DNA of 64,000 nucleotides from Marinomonas aquiplantarum (GTDB lineage Bacteria; Pseudomonadota; Gammaproteobacteria; Pseudomonadales; Marinomonadaceae): contig NZ_QNRF01000010.1 of the NCBI RefSeq assembly GCF_003314975.1, positions 26,187-90,186 on the forward strand, given 5' to 3'. A model generated the notes under the pieces. That model saw only the letters and a program-made list of their open reading frames with translations, ran no database searches and was not told the DNA's origin. Below, in pieces: positions 39,308-48,312 of this stretch; the first letter of the stretch is position 1; each line of letters opens with the position of its first letter. A program made the position numbers and the translations under genes.

Positions 39308-40030
39308 CTAAGCCCACTCCGATATAAAGCGCTCTTTAAAATAAAAACCTTGTACATAATCCACCCCTATCTGATGGGCAAATACCAAGTCTGATTCTTT
39401 TTCCACCCCTTCCAATACCACTTTTTTGCCAGTCACCTTAGCAAAGTCGATCATTTTTTCGACGAACACCATAAAATTAGCATCTAATCTTTGTTCTAGC
39501 ACACATTTATCCAATTTAACCCACTCAACCAATTGCAACACAGCAACCGACAACATAGATTTAGGGTTACATAAATCGTCTAACGCCGTTCTAACACCCA
39601 GCTTATTAAATACCTCAATCATCGACAGACTCATCAAGGCATCACTCATTTCTGAGTTTTCAATTAACTCAACAATCACCCGATCTTGATCATAATCCTG
39701 GATTAACTCTATGAAAGGGTTATCTTCGACGTCTGTTCCACACGCATAAAAAGCATCCTGATCCAGATTAACAAACACCCTTTGTTGGCGAGATAACCCA
39801 TCAAGCTGAATGCGTTTTTGCGCTAATTCAACCTGCAACAATAATAATGGATTGTCATGCAAAGCAGCATAGACAAAATCAGGGCGAACCAAACCACCAT
39901 CCGCCATTTTAAAGCGCGACAATGCTTCATAGGCATACACATCGCCACTTTTTAATTCCACAATAGGTTGAAACTCTACACCAAAGCGCTGTGACTCAAT
40001 TAACTCTAACAACTTTCGATTGGACAACAT
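39308..40030 (-). CDS. Stand-alone EAL-domain protein
   Basis: A 240-residue c-di-GMP phosphodiesterase domain without GGDEF, PAS or TM parts. Expected catalytic positions are kept: E35-A-L, N88 (VNLD), E121 (VELIE), D151-D152, K172 (VKLDK), E207 (LEGVE) and Q227 (YVQGF). Two motifs are unusual: EALSRF in place of EALLR, and the loop-6 region after the Asp pair reads LCNPKS rather than FGTGYSS. It could be a weak enzyme or a c-di-GMP receptor. The ATG at 40030 is preferred to an upstream in-frame codon. It follows fimV's upstream gap on the same strand. Confidence 0.82.
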   Translation of the reverse strand: MLSNRKLLELIESQRFGVEFQPIVELKSGDVYAYEALSRFKMADGGLVRPDFVYAALHDNPLLLLQVELAQKRIQLDGLSRQQRVFVNLDQDAFYACGTDVEDNPFIELIQDYDQDRVIVELIENSEMSDALMSLSMIEVFNKLGVRTALDDLCNPKSMLSVAVLQLVEWVKLDKCVLEQRLDANFMVFVEKMIDFAKVTGKKVVLEGVEKESDLVFAHQIGVDYVQGFYFKERFISEWA

Positions 40031-40305
40031 TCTATAAACGCCACACTTAACCACTAAAAATAGTTAATGATAATGATACTCATATAGATAAAAGGCAAGG
40101 AAATCTGCCCTAAAAACGTATTTTTATAAATGTTTTCATAATGTTAGCAGATAGAAACCGATCAAATTATCAGCACCCTAAACATCAAAATTGATGAATC
40201 AGACTCGCCACAAATGTAAAGAAGTGTCTAGCAACTTTGAGAGCCAATTGAGAAAAGATATCATTTCCCCAACATAACTATGGACTCTCAACCTAAGAGG
40301 AACGC

Positions 40306-41202
40306 ATGAAAAAGCTACTTAGCGCACTCACTCTCACCGTCATCACTCTAACTAATGCCAACGCCACTAACACTGGGCAAAATCATTACACCGTTGAAAA
40401 AAACATTCCCTTCAAGCAAGTTAATGACAAAGACATCAAACTGGACATCTACCTCCCCACCATTAAGACCGACCAAAAACATCCACTATTGGTCTGGGTT
40501 CATGGTGGCGCGTGGAAACGCGGCAGCAAAGACGCCATTCCTAACAAAAACCCACTACTCCTAAATTCAGTATTAAAAGAAGGTTACGCTTTGGTCTCGG
40601 TTGATTATCGACTCAGTGGCGAAGCCAGCTTTCCCAGCCCTGTGCAGGACATTAACGACGCCATCAACTTTATTCACAAACATGCGGACAACTACAACCT
40701 AAAAGCCGATCAATTGGTGATGATGGGGCGATCCGCTGGCGGACATCTAGCGGGATTCATCGGCGCAACAAACGCCGCATACGAAAAAGTGGATTTTTAC
40801 GCTCAACCTAACTACAAAGTCAAAGCGGTCGTCAGTTTCTTTGGCCCTACTGACCTACTTGCTATGGGCACCAAAGGCGGTAAGAAAGTCGGCCCAAGGT
40901 CCTCTGTTTCCATGTTTCTTGGTAGCGCCCCCACCGACAACCCTGAATTAGCCAAACAAGCCTCTTCCACCAGCTACATCAATGCTGAGTCTCCCGCTTA
41001 CATTCAACTGCACGGCGATCAAGACAAACGCGTACCTTTATCCCAAAGTGAGAGCCTCAAAGCCTTGCTGGATGAATACGGTGTCGACAACGAACTATAC
41101 GTAGAACAAGGCGTCGGCCATAGCGCTCGCATCTTTGACAGTGAAAAATACGTACCTACCGTCATGGCGTTTTTGAAAAAGCACTTTCCAGTGAATCAAT
41201 AA
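40306..41202 (+). CDS. Exported esterase/lipase of the alpha/beta-hydrolase fold (BD-FAE-like)
   Basis: A 298-residue secreted hydrolase. It has a signal peptide ending near NANA (residue 20), the HGGAW oxyanion motif, the nucleophile in MGRSAGGHLAG, an acid in HGDQDKRVP and the histidine in GVGHSARIF. The order HGG-GxSxG-D-H fits the hormone-sensitive-lipase or feruloyl-esterase-like group. The substrate is unknown. AAGAGGAACGC precedes the ATG. It is followed by a strong terminator. Confidence 0.85.
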   Translation: MKKLLSALTLTVITLTNANATNTGQNHYTVEKNIPFKQVNDKDIKLDIYLPTIKTDQKHPLLVWVHGGAWKRGSKDAIPNKNPLLLNSVLKEGYALVSVDYRLSGEASFPSPVQDINDAINFIHKHADNYNLKADQLVMMGRSAGGHLAGFIGATNAAYEKVDFYAQPNYKVKAVVSFFGPTDLLAMGTKGGKKVGPRSSVSMFLGSAPTDNPELAKQASSTSYINAESPAYIQLHGDQDKRVPLSQSESLKALLDEYGVDNELYVEQGVGHSARIFDSEKYVPTVMAFLKKHFPVNQ

Positions 41203-41220
41203 ACCTTATTGACCTTCACA

Positions 41221-41262
41221 ACAAAAAAGCCCCGCTATCTCCCGATAGCGGGGCTTCGTTTT
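41221..41262. terminator. Terminator, copy A (after the esterase)
   Basis: GCCCCGCTATC/GATAGCGGGGC (41229-41239 and 41244-41254) is a perfect 11-bp stem with loop TCCC. T-rich sequence follows on the plus strand and six T follow on the minus strand, so it serves both directions. It is a diverged copy of the groEL terminator. Confidence 0.88.
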
Positions 41263-41285
41263 TCAGCTAAGCTGAGTGTTTGGGG
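41221..41285. repeat. Diverged copy of the groEL downstream region (copy A)
   Basis: This segment matches 42068-42132 with about five differences over 60 bases, all inside the hairpin and largely preserving pairing. The match extends beyond the hairpin into CAGCTAAGCTGAGTGTT. The two copies flank the intron remnant. Confidence 0.85.
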
Positions 41286-41289
41286 GATG

Positions 41290-41365
41290 ATGTCGGGTAA
41301 GGAGCAGTCATTACTGACCGCCCACCCCTAAGAACCGTAAGTGTAAGTTTCCCTGCATACGGCTC
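41290..41365 (-). ncRNA. Group II intron 3' end: domains V and VI
   Basis: On the minus strand 41365-41332 is exactly 34 nt and reads GAGCCGTA...GAAA...TACGGTTC, the domain V pattern with an AGC triad, a GAAA-type tetraloop and closing GGTTC. One upper-stem C-A mismatch suggests slight decay. 41331-41292 folds as a domain VI hairpin (GGGCGGTCA with TGACTGCTC) with an unpaired A in TTACCC. It ends near CCCGAC, a usual intron 3' terminus. Confidence 0.8.
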
Positions 41366-41402
41366 AAGGCTTTATAAGGCTAGCGAGCTAGACCAGCAGT
41401 TT

Positions 41403-41819
41403 TTAAGCTTCATTACTAGGAAAAAATCTTTCCGCTAGATCAGTCAACTCCACATTAGAAATAAACTCAAACTCTTCACCCTCTGGATAACTCACAGATA
41501 TAAGCGCAAGATTTTCAAGATAATCCAATTCAGCTTGACTAAGATCATTTTGCCTATTTCTAAGGCGTATAATACAACTACTGATGCCCTCCTTACTTAG
41601 CTTATACTCGTCATACTCTGAAAAGAGCATTTTGCGCCCTTTTTTGGTAAGACGAATATCTGCTATCCCATTCATTTCAGATTCATCATGCCTCACCAGA
41701 CCAGATTCCTTAAATGTGATCAACCCCTTATCTTTCATATCTTTACAGATAATTAATGACTTATGGTCATCCTTCCTAACACTGGTTAGATCTTTGTCGT
41801 ATATACGCTTTAATAACAT
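41403..41819 (-). CDS. Unknown 138-residue protein carried inside the intron remnant
   Basis: I do not recognise it. The product is charged and soluble; residues 27-65 (ICKDMKDKGLITFKE... IRLTKKGRKML) look like a winged-helix pattern, and the rest is helical with an acidic C-terminus. It has its own good Shine-Dalgarno sequence (GAGGTGATTA before the ATG) and AT-rich upstream DNA, so it is likely a real gene. It stands where intron domain IV should be, between the HNH tail and domain V, on the intron strand. It could be a cargo gene or later insertion. Confidence 0.55.
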   Translation of the reverse strand: MLLKRIYDKDLTSVRKDDHKSLIICKDMKDKGLITFKESGLVRHDESEMNGIADIRLTKKGRKMLFSEYDEYKLSKEGISSCIIRLRNRQNDLSQAELDYLENLALISVSYPEGEEFEFISNVELTDLAERFFPSNEA

Positions 41820-41928
41820 TAATCACCTCACAATTTAGCCACCTCACCATAGAGATTCTGGCAAATATTAAAATATCAACTCAAAAAACCAAAAAACCAA
41901 AAAAATAGTTTTAAAAAAAATTATGAGT

Positions 41929-42045
41929 TTAGCGATGACAATTAGGATGCAACAACTGCAAGTTATCCAATTTGTCACTTCCATCCTTATGACGCTCTAT
42001 CAAATGGTGAATATTCAAACCTGCTTCAGATGCAAAAAGCTGGTC
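41929..42045 (-). pseudogene. C-terminal HNH endonuclease fragment of a group II intron protein
   Basis: The minus-strand frame from 42045 to a TAA at 41929 encodes about 38 residues containing GLNIHHLIERHKDGSDKLDN followed by LQLLHPNCHR. This is the second half of an HNH motif as found at the end of intron-encoded reverse transcriptases. An in-frame TGA precedes it, and no RT, maturase or 5' intron RNA parts fit in the remaining 30 bases before the groEL terminator, so the copy is 5'-truncated. Confidence 0.75.
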
Positions 42046-42065
42046 TCAACATAGACATTATAAAT

Positions 42066-42110
42066 AAACAAAAAAGCCCCGCTACCTTTCGGCAGCGGGG
42101 CTTCGTTTTT
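42066..42110 (-). terminator. groEL terminator, copy B
   Basis: On the minus strand GCCCCGCTGCC-GAAA-GGTAGCGGGGC (42101-42076) with one G-U pair is followed by six T, 37 nt after the groEL stop. Confidence 0.9.
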
Positions 42111-42132
42111 CAGCTAAGCTGAGTGTTGGGGG
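42068..42132. repeat. groEL downstream region (copy B)
   Basis: Partner of the repeat at 41221-41285, in the same orientation and 847 bp away. Confidence 0.85.
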
Positions 42133-42137
42133 GCTGA

Positions 42138-43787
<1,650 letters not shown>

Positions 43788-43843
43788 CTAATACCTTTTA
43801 ACTGTTTTAATGTTACAAAAATAAATAGGAAGGATAAGATGAA

Positions 43844-44134
43844 TTAGGCTTCAATAACGCCGTAAATTTCATCTTCTTTCATGATAAGCAGTTCCTCACC
43901 GTTGATTTTCACTGTTTGGCCTGAGTATTGACCGAAAAGAACAGTGTCACCAACACTAACAGCAAGCGCACTTACATCGCCATTAGACTGAATACGGCCA
44001 GTGCCCACAGCCAAAACCTCACCTTGTGTTGGTTTTTCTGTAGCAGATCCAGGTAGGACGATACCAGATGCGGTTGTTGTTTCTTCTTCTTTACGGCGAA
44101 CAACGACACGATCGTGCAAAGGACGAATATTCAT
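43844..44134 (-). CDS. groES: Co-chaperonin GroES
   Basis: The 10-kDa lid of Gro[20 protein letters not shown], the mobile loop [13 protein letters not shown] with the hydrophobic IVL contact, the roof hairpin, and the closing [15 protein letters not shown] end (DEIYGVIEA) are all present; length 96. The ATG at 44134 is used; a TTG one codon earlier gives the same protein plus one residue. Confidence 0.97.
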   Translation of the reverse strand: MNIRPLHDRVVVRRKEEETTTASGIVLPGSATEKPTQGEVLAVGTGRIQSNGDVSALAVSVGDTVLFGQYSGQTVKINGEELLIMKEDEIYGVIEA

Positions 44135-44220
44135 CAATCATTTTCTCCAATTAAAACAATACCAGGACTCCCCTGGCAGGACTTATCTCGCTCAGTTGCG
44201 AGAATCTCTATCGGACTTTT

Positions 44221-44248
44221 ATATACGGTTGCTAATTTATTTTTCAAC
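44221..44248 (-). promoter_or_regulatory. groESL promoter, possible sigma-32 and sigma-70 overlap
   Basis: On the minus strand GTTGAAA (44248-44242) is 13 nt from CCGTATAT (44228-44221), one and two mismatches from the sigma-32 pattern. The same stretch reads TTGAAA-N16-TATATA for sigma-70. It lies about 90 nt upstream of groES. Confidence 0.5.
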
Positions 44249-44260
44249 CCATCCAATAAA

Positions 44261-44731
44261 TTATTTTTTATCAATTAAATCATTGTCTTCGTTAGCGTAC
44301 TCGCCTTCGATGATGTCACCCTCTTTTGAGGATTCATAATAACCTCGACTGCGCCACTGAGTACCGCGCGCCATCACAGAGCTCATCAATTTAACCACCA
44401 AGCCTGCTGCGAACAACTTACGCAACATAGGAATCAATAACAAGCCACCAATAGCATCGGTGACAAAGCCTGGAATCAGTAAACACAAGCCAGCAAACAA
44501 CAACATCACGCCTTCAGCCACTTCTGATGCTGGCAGCTCACCACGACGCATTTTTTCTTGGGCCTTTAATGAGGTCTCTAAACCTTGCTTACGAATCAGA
44601 GTCACCCCTACAATGGCGGTTAGAAAGACCAAGCCGACTGTCGCCAAGCTGCCGATTTCACTGCCAACCTGTATCAGAACAGTCATTTCGATAATGGGCA
44701 CAAGGATAAATAGTAATAACGCGAATCTCAT
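44261..44731 (-). CDS. fxsA: FxsA membrane protein
   Basis: A 156-residue inner-membrane protein. MRFALLLFILVPIIEMTVLIQVG is the typical start, then IGSLATVGLVFLTAIVGVTLIRKQG and LLFAGLCLLIPGFVTDAIGGLLLIP give about four helices, followed by a polar tail. E. coli FxsA prevents exclusion of phage T7 by F plasmids; its own cell role is unclear. Start at 44731 with AAGGTGATC upstream; an upstream in-frame extension is rejected. Location beside groES is common in this group. Confidence 0.92.
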   Translation of the reverse strand: MRFALLLFILVPIIEMTVLIQVGSEIGSLATVGLVFLTAIVGVTLIRKQGLETSLKAQEKMRRGELPASEVAEGVMLLFAGLCLLIPGFVTDAIGGLLLIPMLRKLFAAGLVVKLMSSVMARGTQWRSRGYYESSKEGDIIEGEYANEDNDLIDKK

Positions 44732-44767
44732 GATCACCTTCTTTTGTTTTTCACTTACTCTATAACT

Positions 44768-45088
44768 ATGGGCAATACCGTGACTAATCAAGCAATGACG
44801 CATTTTAAATCTCAAGTATTTCTGATTTTACACCAGTCACAAGTAGGAGAATGCTTTAGCTACGGGGAAATCGCCACTCTAGCAGGCTTTCCTGGTTATG
44901 CTCGTCAAGTTGGTCAATTACTCAAAAAATTGCCCAAAGACACTAAGTTACCTTGGTATCGAGTGGTCAATGCACAGAAGCGCATTAGCTTTATAGAAGG
45001 GTCAGAGGCTTATCTTCGCCAGAAAGAAAGATTAGAGGCCGAAGGTTGGCTAATTATTGCGGGAAAACTAAAATACAAAGACCAATAG
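44768..45088 (+). CDS. Alkyltransferase-like protein (ATL)
   Basis: About 106 residues of the MGMT C-terminal fold without the N-terminal domain: CFSYGEIATLAGFPGYARQVGQ and the DNA-binding helix. The active-site PCHRV of methyltransferases reads PWYRV here, so the acceptor cysteine is replaced by tryptophan (near residue 63). ATL proteins bind O6-alkylguanine and hand lesions to nucleotide-excision repair. The start is uncertain: 44768 has no good Shine-Dalgarno sequence, and 44744 (TTG) or 44795 are alternatives. It is divergent from fxsA. Confidence 0.85.
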   Translation: MGNTVTNQAMTHFKSQVFLILHQSQVGECFSYGEIATLAGFPGYARQVGQLLKKLPKDTKLPWYRVVNAQKRISFIEGSEAYLRQKERLEAEGWLIIAGKLKYKDQ

Positions 45089-45136
45089 AGCTTGGTAAAA
45101 ACAGCCACCTACATTAGGTGACTGCCTTTGTTTAAG

Positions 45137-45622
45137 TCAGTCGCGGAAGTTATTAAATTGCACAGGTTGTGATAAATCGGCACCACGCAGTAATGTCATA
45201 ACTTGCTGCAAATCATCACGTTTTTTACCCGTGACGCGCAACTGATCACCTTGAATTTGCGCCTGTACTTTGATCTTGCTGTCTTTGATCATTTTGACAA
45301 TCTTTTTCGCTTCCGCCGCTTCAATACCTTCTTTCATTTTGACCGCTTGCGAGACGCGCATATTGCCTTTTTCAATGTCTTCTTTTTCCAGACTTTTCAG
45401 ATCAATACCACGATTAACCAGCTTTTGATTCAAAATATCCGACAATTGACGTAGCTGAGGCTCGGCTTCGGCCTGCATAACGACACTGGATTTATCTTTT
45501 ATTTCAAAGCTGGCTTTAACACCTTTAAAGTCGTAACGTGTTGTAATTTCTCGGTTTGCTTGGTCTACGGCGTTGCTTACTTCGTGCCAGTCCAATTCAG
45601 AGACTACATCAAATGATGGCAT
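45137..45622 (-). CDS. yajQ: YajQ family nucleotide-binding protein
   Basis: A 161-residue protein of two small ferredoxin-like domains. MPSFDVVSELDWHEVSNAVDQA is the family start, and YDFKGVKASFE, VVMQAEAEPQL and GDQLRVTGKKRDDLQ follow. YajQ proteins bind RNA or nucleotides, and some Xanthomonas homologues are c-di-GMP effectors; here the ligand is unknown. It is divergent from the panE-like gene and convergent with the ATL gene. Confidence 0.94.
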   Translation of the reverse strand: MPSFDVVSELDWHEVSNAVDQANREITTRYDFKGVKASFEIKDKSSVVMQAEAEPQLRQLSDILNQKLVNRGIDLKSLEKEDIEKGNMRVSQAVKMKEGIEAAEAKKIVKMIKDSKIKVQAQIQGDQLRVTGKKRDDLQQVMTLLRGADLSQPVQFNNFRD

Positions 45623-45704
45623 TTTCTGCTCCTTTGCATTTTCAATCAGTTCGTTTGGCGCGATAATAGCAAGAATTGAAATAAAACACCTAATGGATCA
45701 CGTT

Positions 45705-46652
45705 ATGAAGCAATCTCCTTGGTTAGTGGTTGGCTCTGGTGCCATCGGCCTATTTTGGGCTTGTAAACTGAAAAGCCTCGACCACAAAGTGCATCTAGTT
45801 TATCGAAGCACCGACCCCGGAAAAAAAATCACCCTAGATTCCTTAGTAGATGAAAGCGGACAACAGCAGGCTGAAACACACACCTATAAAATAAAGACGT
45901 TCACCGCCGACACTCTCGAAAAGCAATACCAAAAAGTGCTCTTGTGCACTAAGTCATTTGACCTTGTCGAAGCGTATCAGCAAGTATCAGAGCACCTTAG
46001 CGATGACGCTGACGTCGTTTGCCTGTGCAATGGGTTAGGCGCACAAGATCAATTACAAAAGCAATTACAGCCTGAGCAGACGTTATGGGCAGGCGTCACC
46101 AGTGAAGGGGTTCTTAAAATTGAACACAATCACATCAAACACACAGGATTAGGCGACACCTACTTTGGCCCTTGGCTGCCCTCGGAGGCCACTATAGACT
46201 TTCCGTTAGAAGGGTTTGGCGTTCGCAACATTCACCAAAGAATCATTGAAAAACTGGCCGTCAATGCCGTCATTAATCCCATTACCGCGATTTTCAATCT
46301 ACACAATGGGGATATTTTAGATGATGAATATGGCACCTTGATGGAAGCGACCCTAGCGGAATTAGAAAGCGTCTTTACTCATCCTAAATTTGCTTACGCT
46401 GAGCACAGTCAGCACTTATCTTATGACAACCTGAAAAATCGCATCAGCACCGTTGCCAAACTTACGCGACTAAATCGTTCCTCCATGTTTGAAGACCTGC
46501 GTTTGCAAAGGCAAACTGAGAACGACTTTATTTCTGGCTTCTTAATGGAAAACAGCCCCATCAAACTGACGGTACAACCTCTTCTGTACGAAGGTGTTAA
46601 CCAGCCAGATTCACGCCCCGAAGTACAAAAAAAGCTGCTAAGTCTTACTTAG
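45705..46652 (+). CDS. Ketopantoate reductase-like protein (ApbA/PanE family)
   Basis: An NADP-dependent dehydrogenase, about 315 residues. LVVGSGAIGLFWACKL is the Rossmann start, then VLLCTKSFDLVEAYQ, CLCNGLGAQDQLQ and the catalytic Lys of EKLAVNAVINPITAI in the C-terminal helical domain. The fold is that of PanE in pantothenate synthesis, but the N-terminal loop and acidic regions diverge, so another 2-oxoacid substrate cannot be excluded. The start may be 45705 or 45693. The stop codon lies inside the terminator stem. Confidence 0.82.
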   Translation: MKQSPWLVVGSGAIGLFWACKLKSLDHKVHLVYRSTDPGKKITLDSLVDESGQQQAETHTYKIKTFTADTLEKQYQKVLLCTKSFDLVEAYQQVSEHLSDDADVVCLCNGLGAQDQLQKQLQPEQTLWAGVTSEGVLKIEHNHIKHTGLGDTYFGPWLPSEATIDFPLEGFGVRNIHQRIIEKLAVNAVINPITAIFNLHNGDILDDEYGTLMEATLAELESVFTHPKFAYAEHSQHLSYDNLKNRISTVAKLTRLNRSSMFEDLRLQRQTENDFISGFLMENSPIKLTVQPLLYEGVNQPDSRPEVQKKLLSLT

Positions 46653-46662
46653 CAGCTTTTGA
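46629..46662 (+). terminator. Terminator overlapping the panE-like stop codon
   Basis: AAAGCTGCTAAGT/ACTTAGCAGCTTT (46631-46643 and 46647-46659) is a perfect 13-bp stem with a 3-nt loop. The TAG stop (46650-46652) is in the right arm. The T-run is short. Confidence 0.7.
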
Positions 46663-46687
46663 TCAACACAACCTTTCAAAGCAGAAA

Positions 46688-47521
46688 TTACAACTTAGTA
46701 ATTTTTTCCTTGGTCAAAGATATTTTCTTATCTTTATACAAAGCGCCAAGTGCTTTTTTATACGTCGCCTTACTGACTTTAAATACTTTATAAATGGCTT
46801 CTGGAGACGCTTTATCGGTCAAATCCGATTCCCCACCTTGTGCGTCCAAATAATCCAACACATCATCCAGAATGTTACGCACTTTTTTGTAGCCCACTTC
46901 TTGCAGACTCAAATCAATTTTTCCGTCTTCGCGCATCTGCTTGATATAGGCTGTGGCTTTCTCGCCTTTGTACAACTGACGAAAAGCGTCTTCGAAGAAT
47001 AATACCCCCCAAAAACGATTATCAATCACACATTTGAAGCCAATGTTGGTCTTATCACCAATCACCACAGAAACTTTATCACCCACACGATAAGGCGCTT
47101 CCTCTCGGTTCAACAAAGGGTCAACCTTTGTCGTTGCCACTATACGATTGGTAATTTGATCAAGGTAAATAAACAATAAATGTGTTTCACCTTCTTCCAC
47201 ACGGTTTTTTTGCTGGCTAAAAGGCACCAATAAATCTTTCGGTAATCCCCAGTCAAAAAACGCGCCGACTTGATTCACTGCAACCGATTTCAAGGCTGCA
47301 AACTCACCAACTTGCGCTTTCGGAAAGTCGGTGGTGGCAATCAACTTATCATCGGAATCAAGGTAAACAAACACCTCAATTTCTTGGCCAATTTCAACCT
47401 GCTTAGGCACGTAGCGCTTTGGCAGTAAAATTTCACCCAATGTATCAGCATCCAAATAGACGCCAAACTCTTTTTCTTTAACGACTCTTAAGGTATTTAA
47501 GCGTCCAATTTGTGTAGCCAT
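46688..47521 (-). CDS. CvfB-like S1 RNA-binding protein
   Basis: A 277-residue protein of the CvfB/YitL family: several S1-type OB domains then a winged helix. IGRLNTLRVVKEKEFGVYL opens the first domain, GAFFDWGLPKDLLVPFSQQ the second, and DGKIDLSLQEVGYKKV precedes the C-terminal winged helix (PEAIYKVFKVSKATYKKALG). CvfB of Staphylococcus binds RNA and affects virulence genes; the role here is unknown. ATG at 47521 with CCGGAGAAACC upstream is chosen over an in-frame codon ten earlier. Confidence 0.88.
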   Translation of the reverse strand: MATQIGRLNTLRVVKEKEFGVYLDADTLGEILLPKRYVPKQVEIGQEIEVFVYLDSDDKLIATTDFPKAQVGEFAALKSVAVNQVGAFFDWGLPKDLLVPFSQQKNRVEEGETHLLFIYLDQITNRIVATTKVDPLLNREEAPYRVGDKVSVVIGDKTNIGFKCVIDNRFWGVLFFEDAFRQLYKGEKATAYIKQMREDGKIDLSLQEVGYKKVRNILDDVLDYLDAQGGESDLTDKASPEAIYKVFKVSKATYKKALGALYKDKKISLTKEKITKL

Positions 47522-47579
47522 GGTTTCTCCGGCAAGGAATTTTTCACGCACTATACTGACTTATCTGTCGAGCGCAAGA

Positions 47580-48134
47580 TTAGTTTGCATCCATACAAGC
47601 TTTAAAAATGTCTTCCAATTTATTTCGCCCTAAGGCTTCCATTTTAGCAATATTTTCATCCGGTATTTGGGACGTATCGCCATAAAACTCAATGGCTTTA
47701 TCCAAGCTGGCCTCTCGTAATATATGCAGCATAGGGTAAGGCGAACGGTTAGTGTAATTAGACACATCCTCCTCTTCTGCACCAGCAAAACAATAATCAG
47801 GATGAAAGGTTGCCAATTGGTAAACACCTTCACATCCCTGATCAAACATAAGGTTCTCAGACATTTCCACGAAATCCAAGTAACGCTGAAAATCCTTAAA
47901 CAAAGTGGGGAAAATGAGCAGCGTGGTTTCCGTTTCGGCATGTTCATCTAACCACTGAATTTCAGACATCAATTCTTCTAAAGCGACATCTGTTTTTTTC
48001 GAGCGCAACACGACAAGACGCACGCTGTCTTTTTCCACTTCTCGTTTGGCAAAAGGACAAACATTGTGGCCCACAATAAAGTCTTTCACCCAATTCATCG
48101 TTTGGCCGACCACCAAATCATCTGATAACAACAT
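47580..48134 (-). CDS. DUF1415 protein
   Basis: A 184-residue cytosolic protein of a widespread but uncharacterised family. Family motifs are clear: GHNVCPFAKREV near residue 25, TTLLIFPTLFKDFQRYLDF, and the central QLATFHPDYCFAGAEEEDV followed by NYTNRSPYPMLHILREAS. Conserved Cys/His/Asp positions suggest an enzyme, but no reaction is known. It lies 58 nt upstream of the cvfB-like gene on the same strand. Confidence 0.88.
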   Translation of the reverse strand: MLLSDDLVVGQTMNWVKDFIVGHNVCPFAKREVEKDSVRLVVLRSKKTDVALEELMSEIQWLDEHAETETTLLIFPTLFKDFQRYLDFVEMSENLMFDQGCEGVYQLATFHPDYCFAGAEEEDVSNYTNRSPYPMLHILREASLDKAIEFYGDTSQIPDENIAKMEALGRNKLEDIFKACMDAN

Positions 48135-48312
48135 ACGACATTCTTCTTAATAGTGACATTAACCACCAGATTAAACACAAGCAATTAAACACACCTGTTT
48201 TAAAATGGCTTTTGATTTCGAAACAACATAAAACAAGGTATCATTCTGCTTATTAGCCTTTTGTCACTTTTATCGATACGAGGCACTTTTTTTATTGCAA
48301 CAGAGAGATTAC

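Noticed and set aside
41221..42132. The two terminator copies as IS inverted repeats
   Set aside because: They are in the same orientation and are themselves palindromic terminators; no transposase lies between them.
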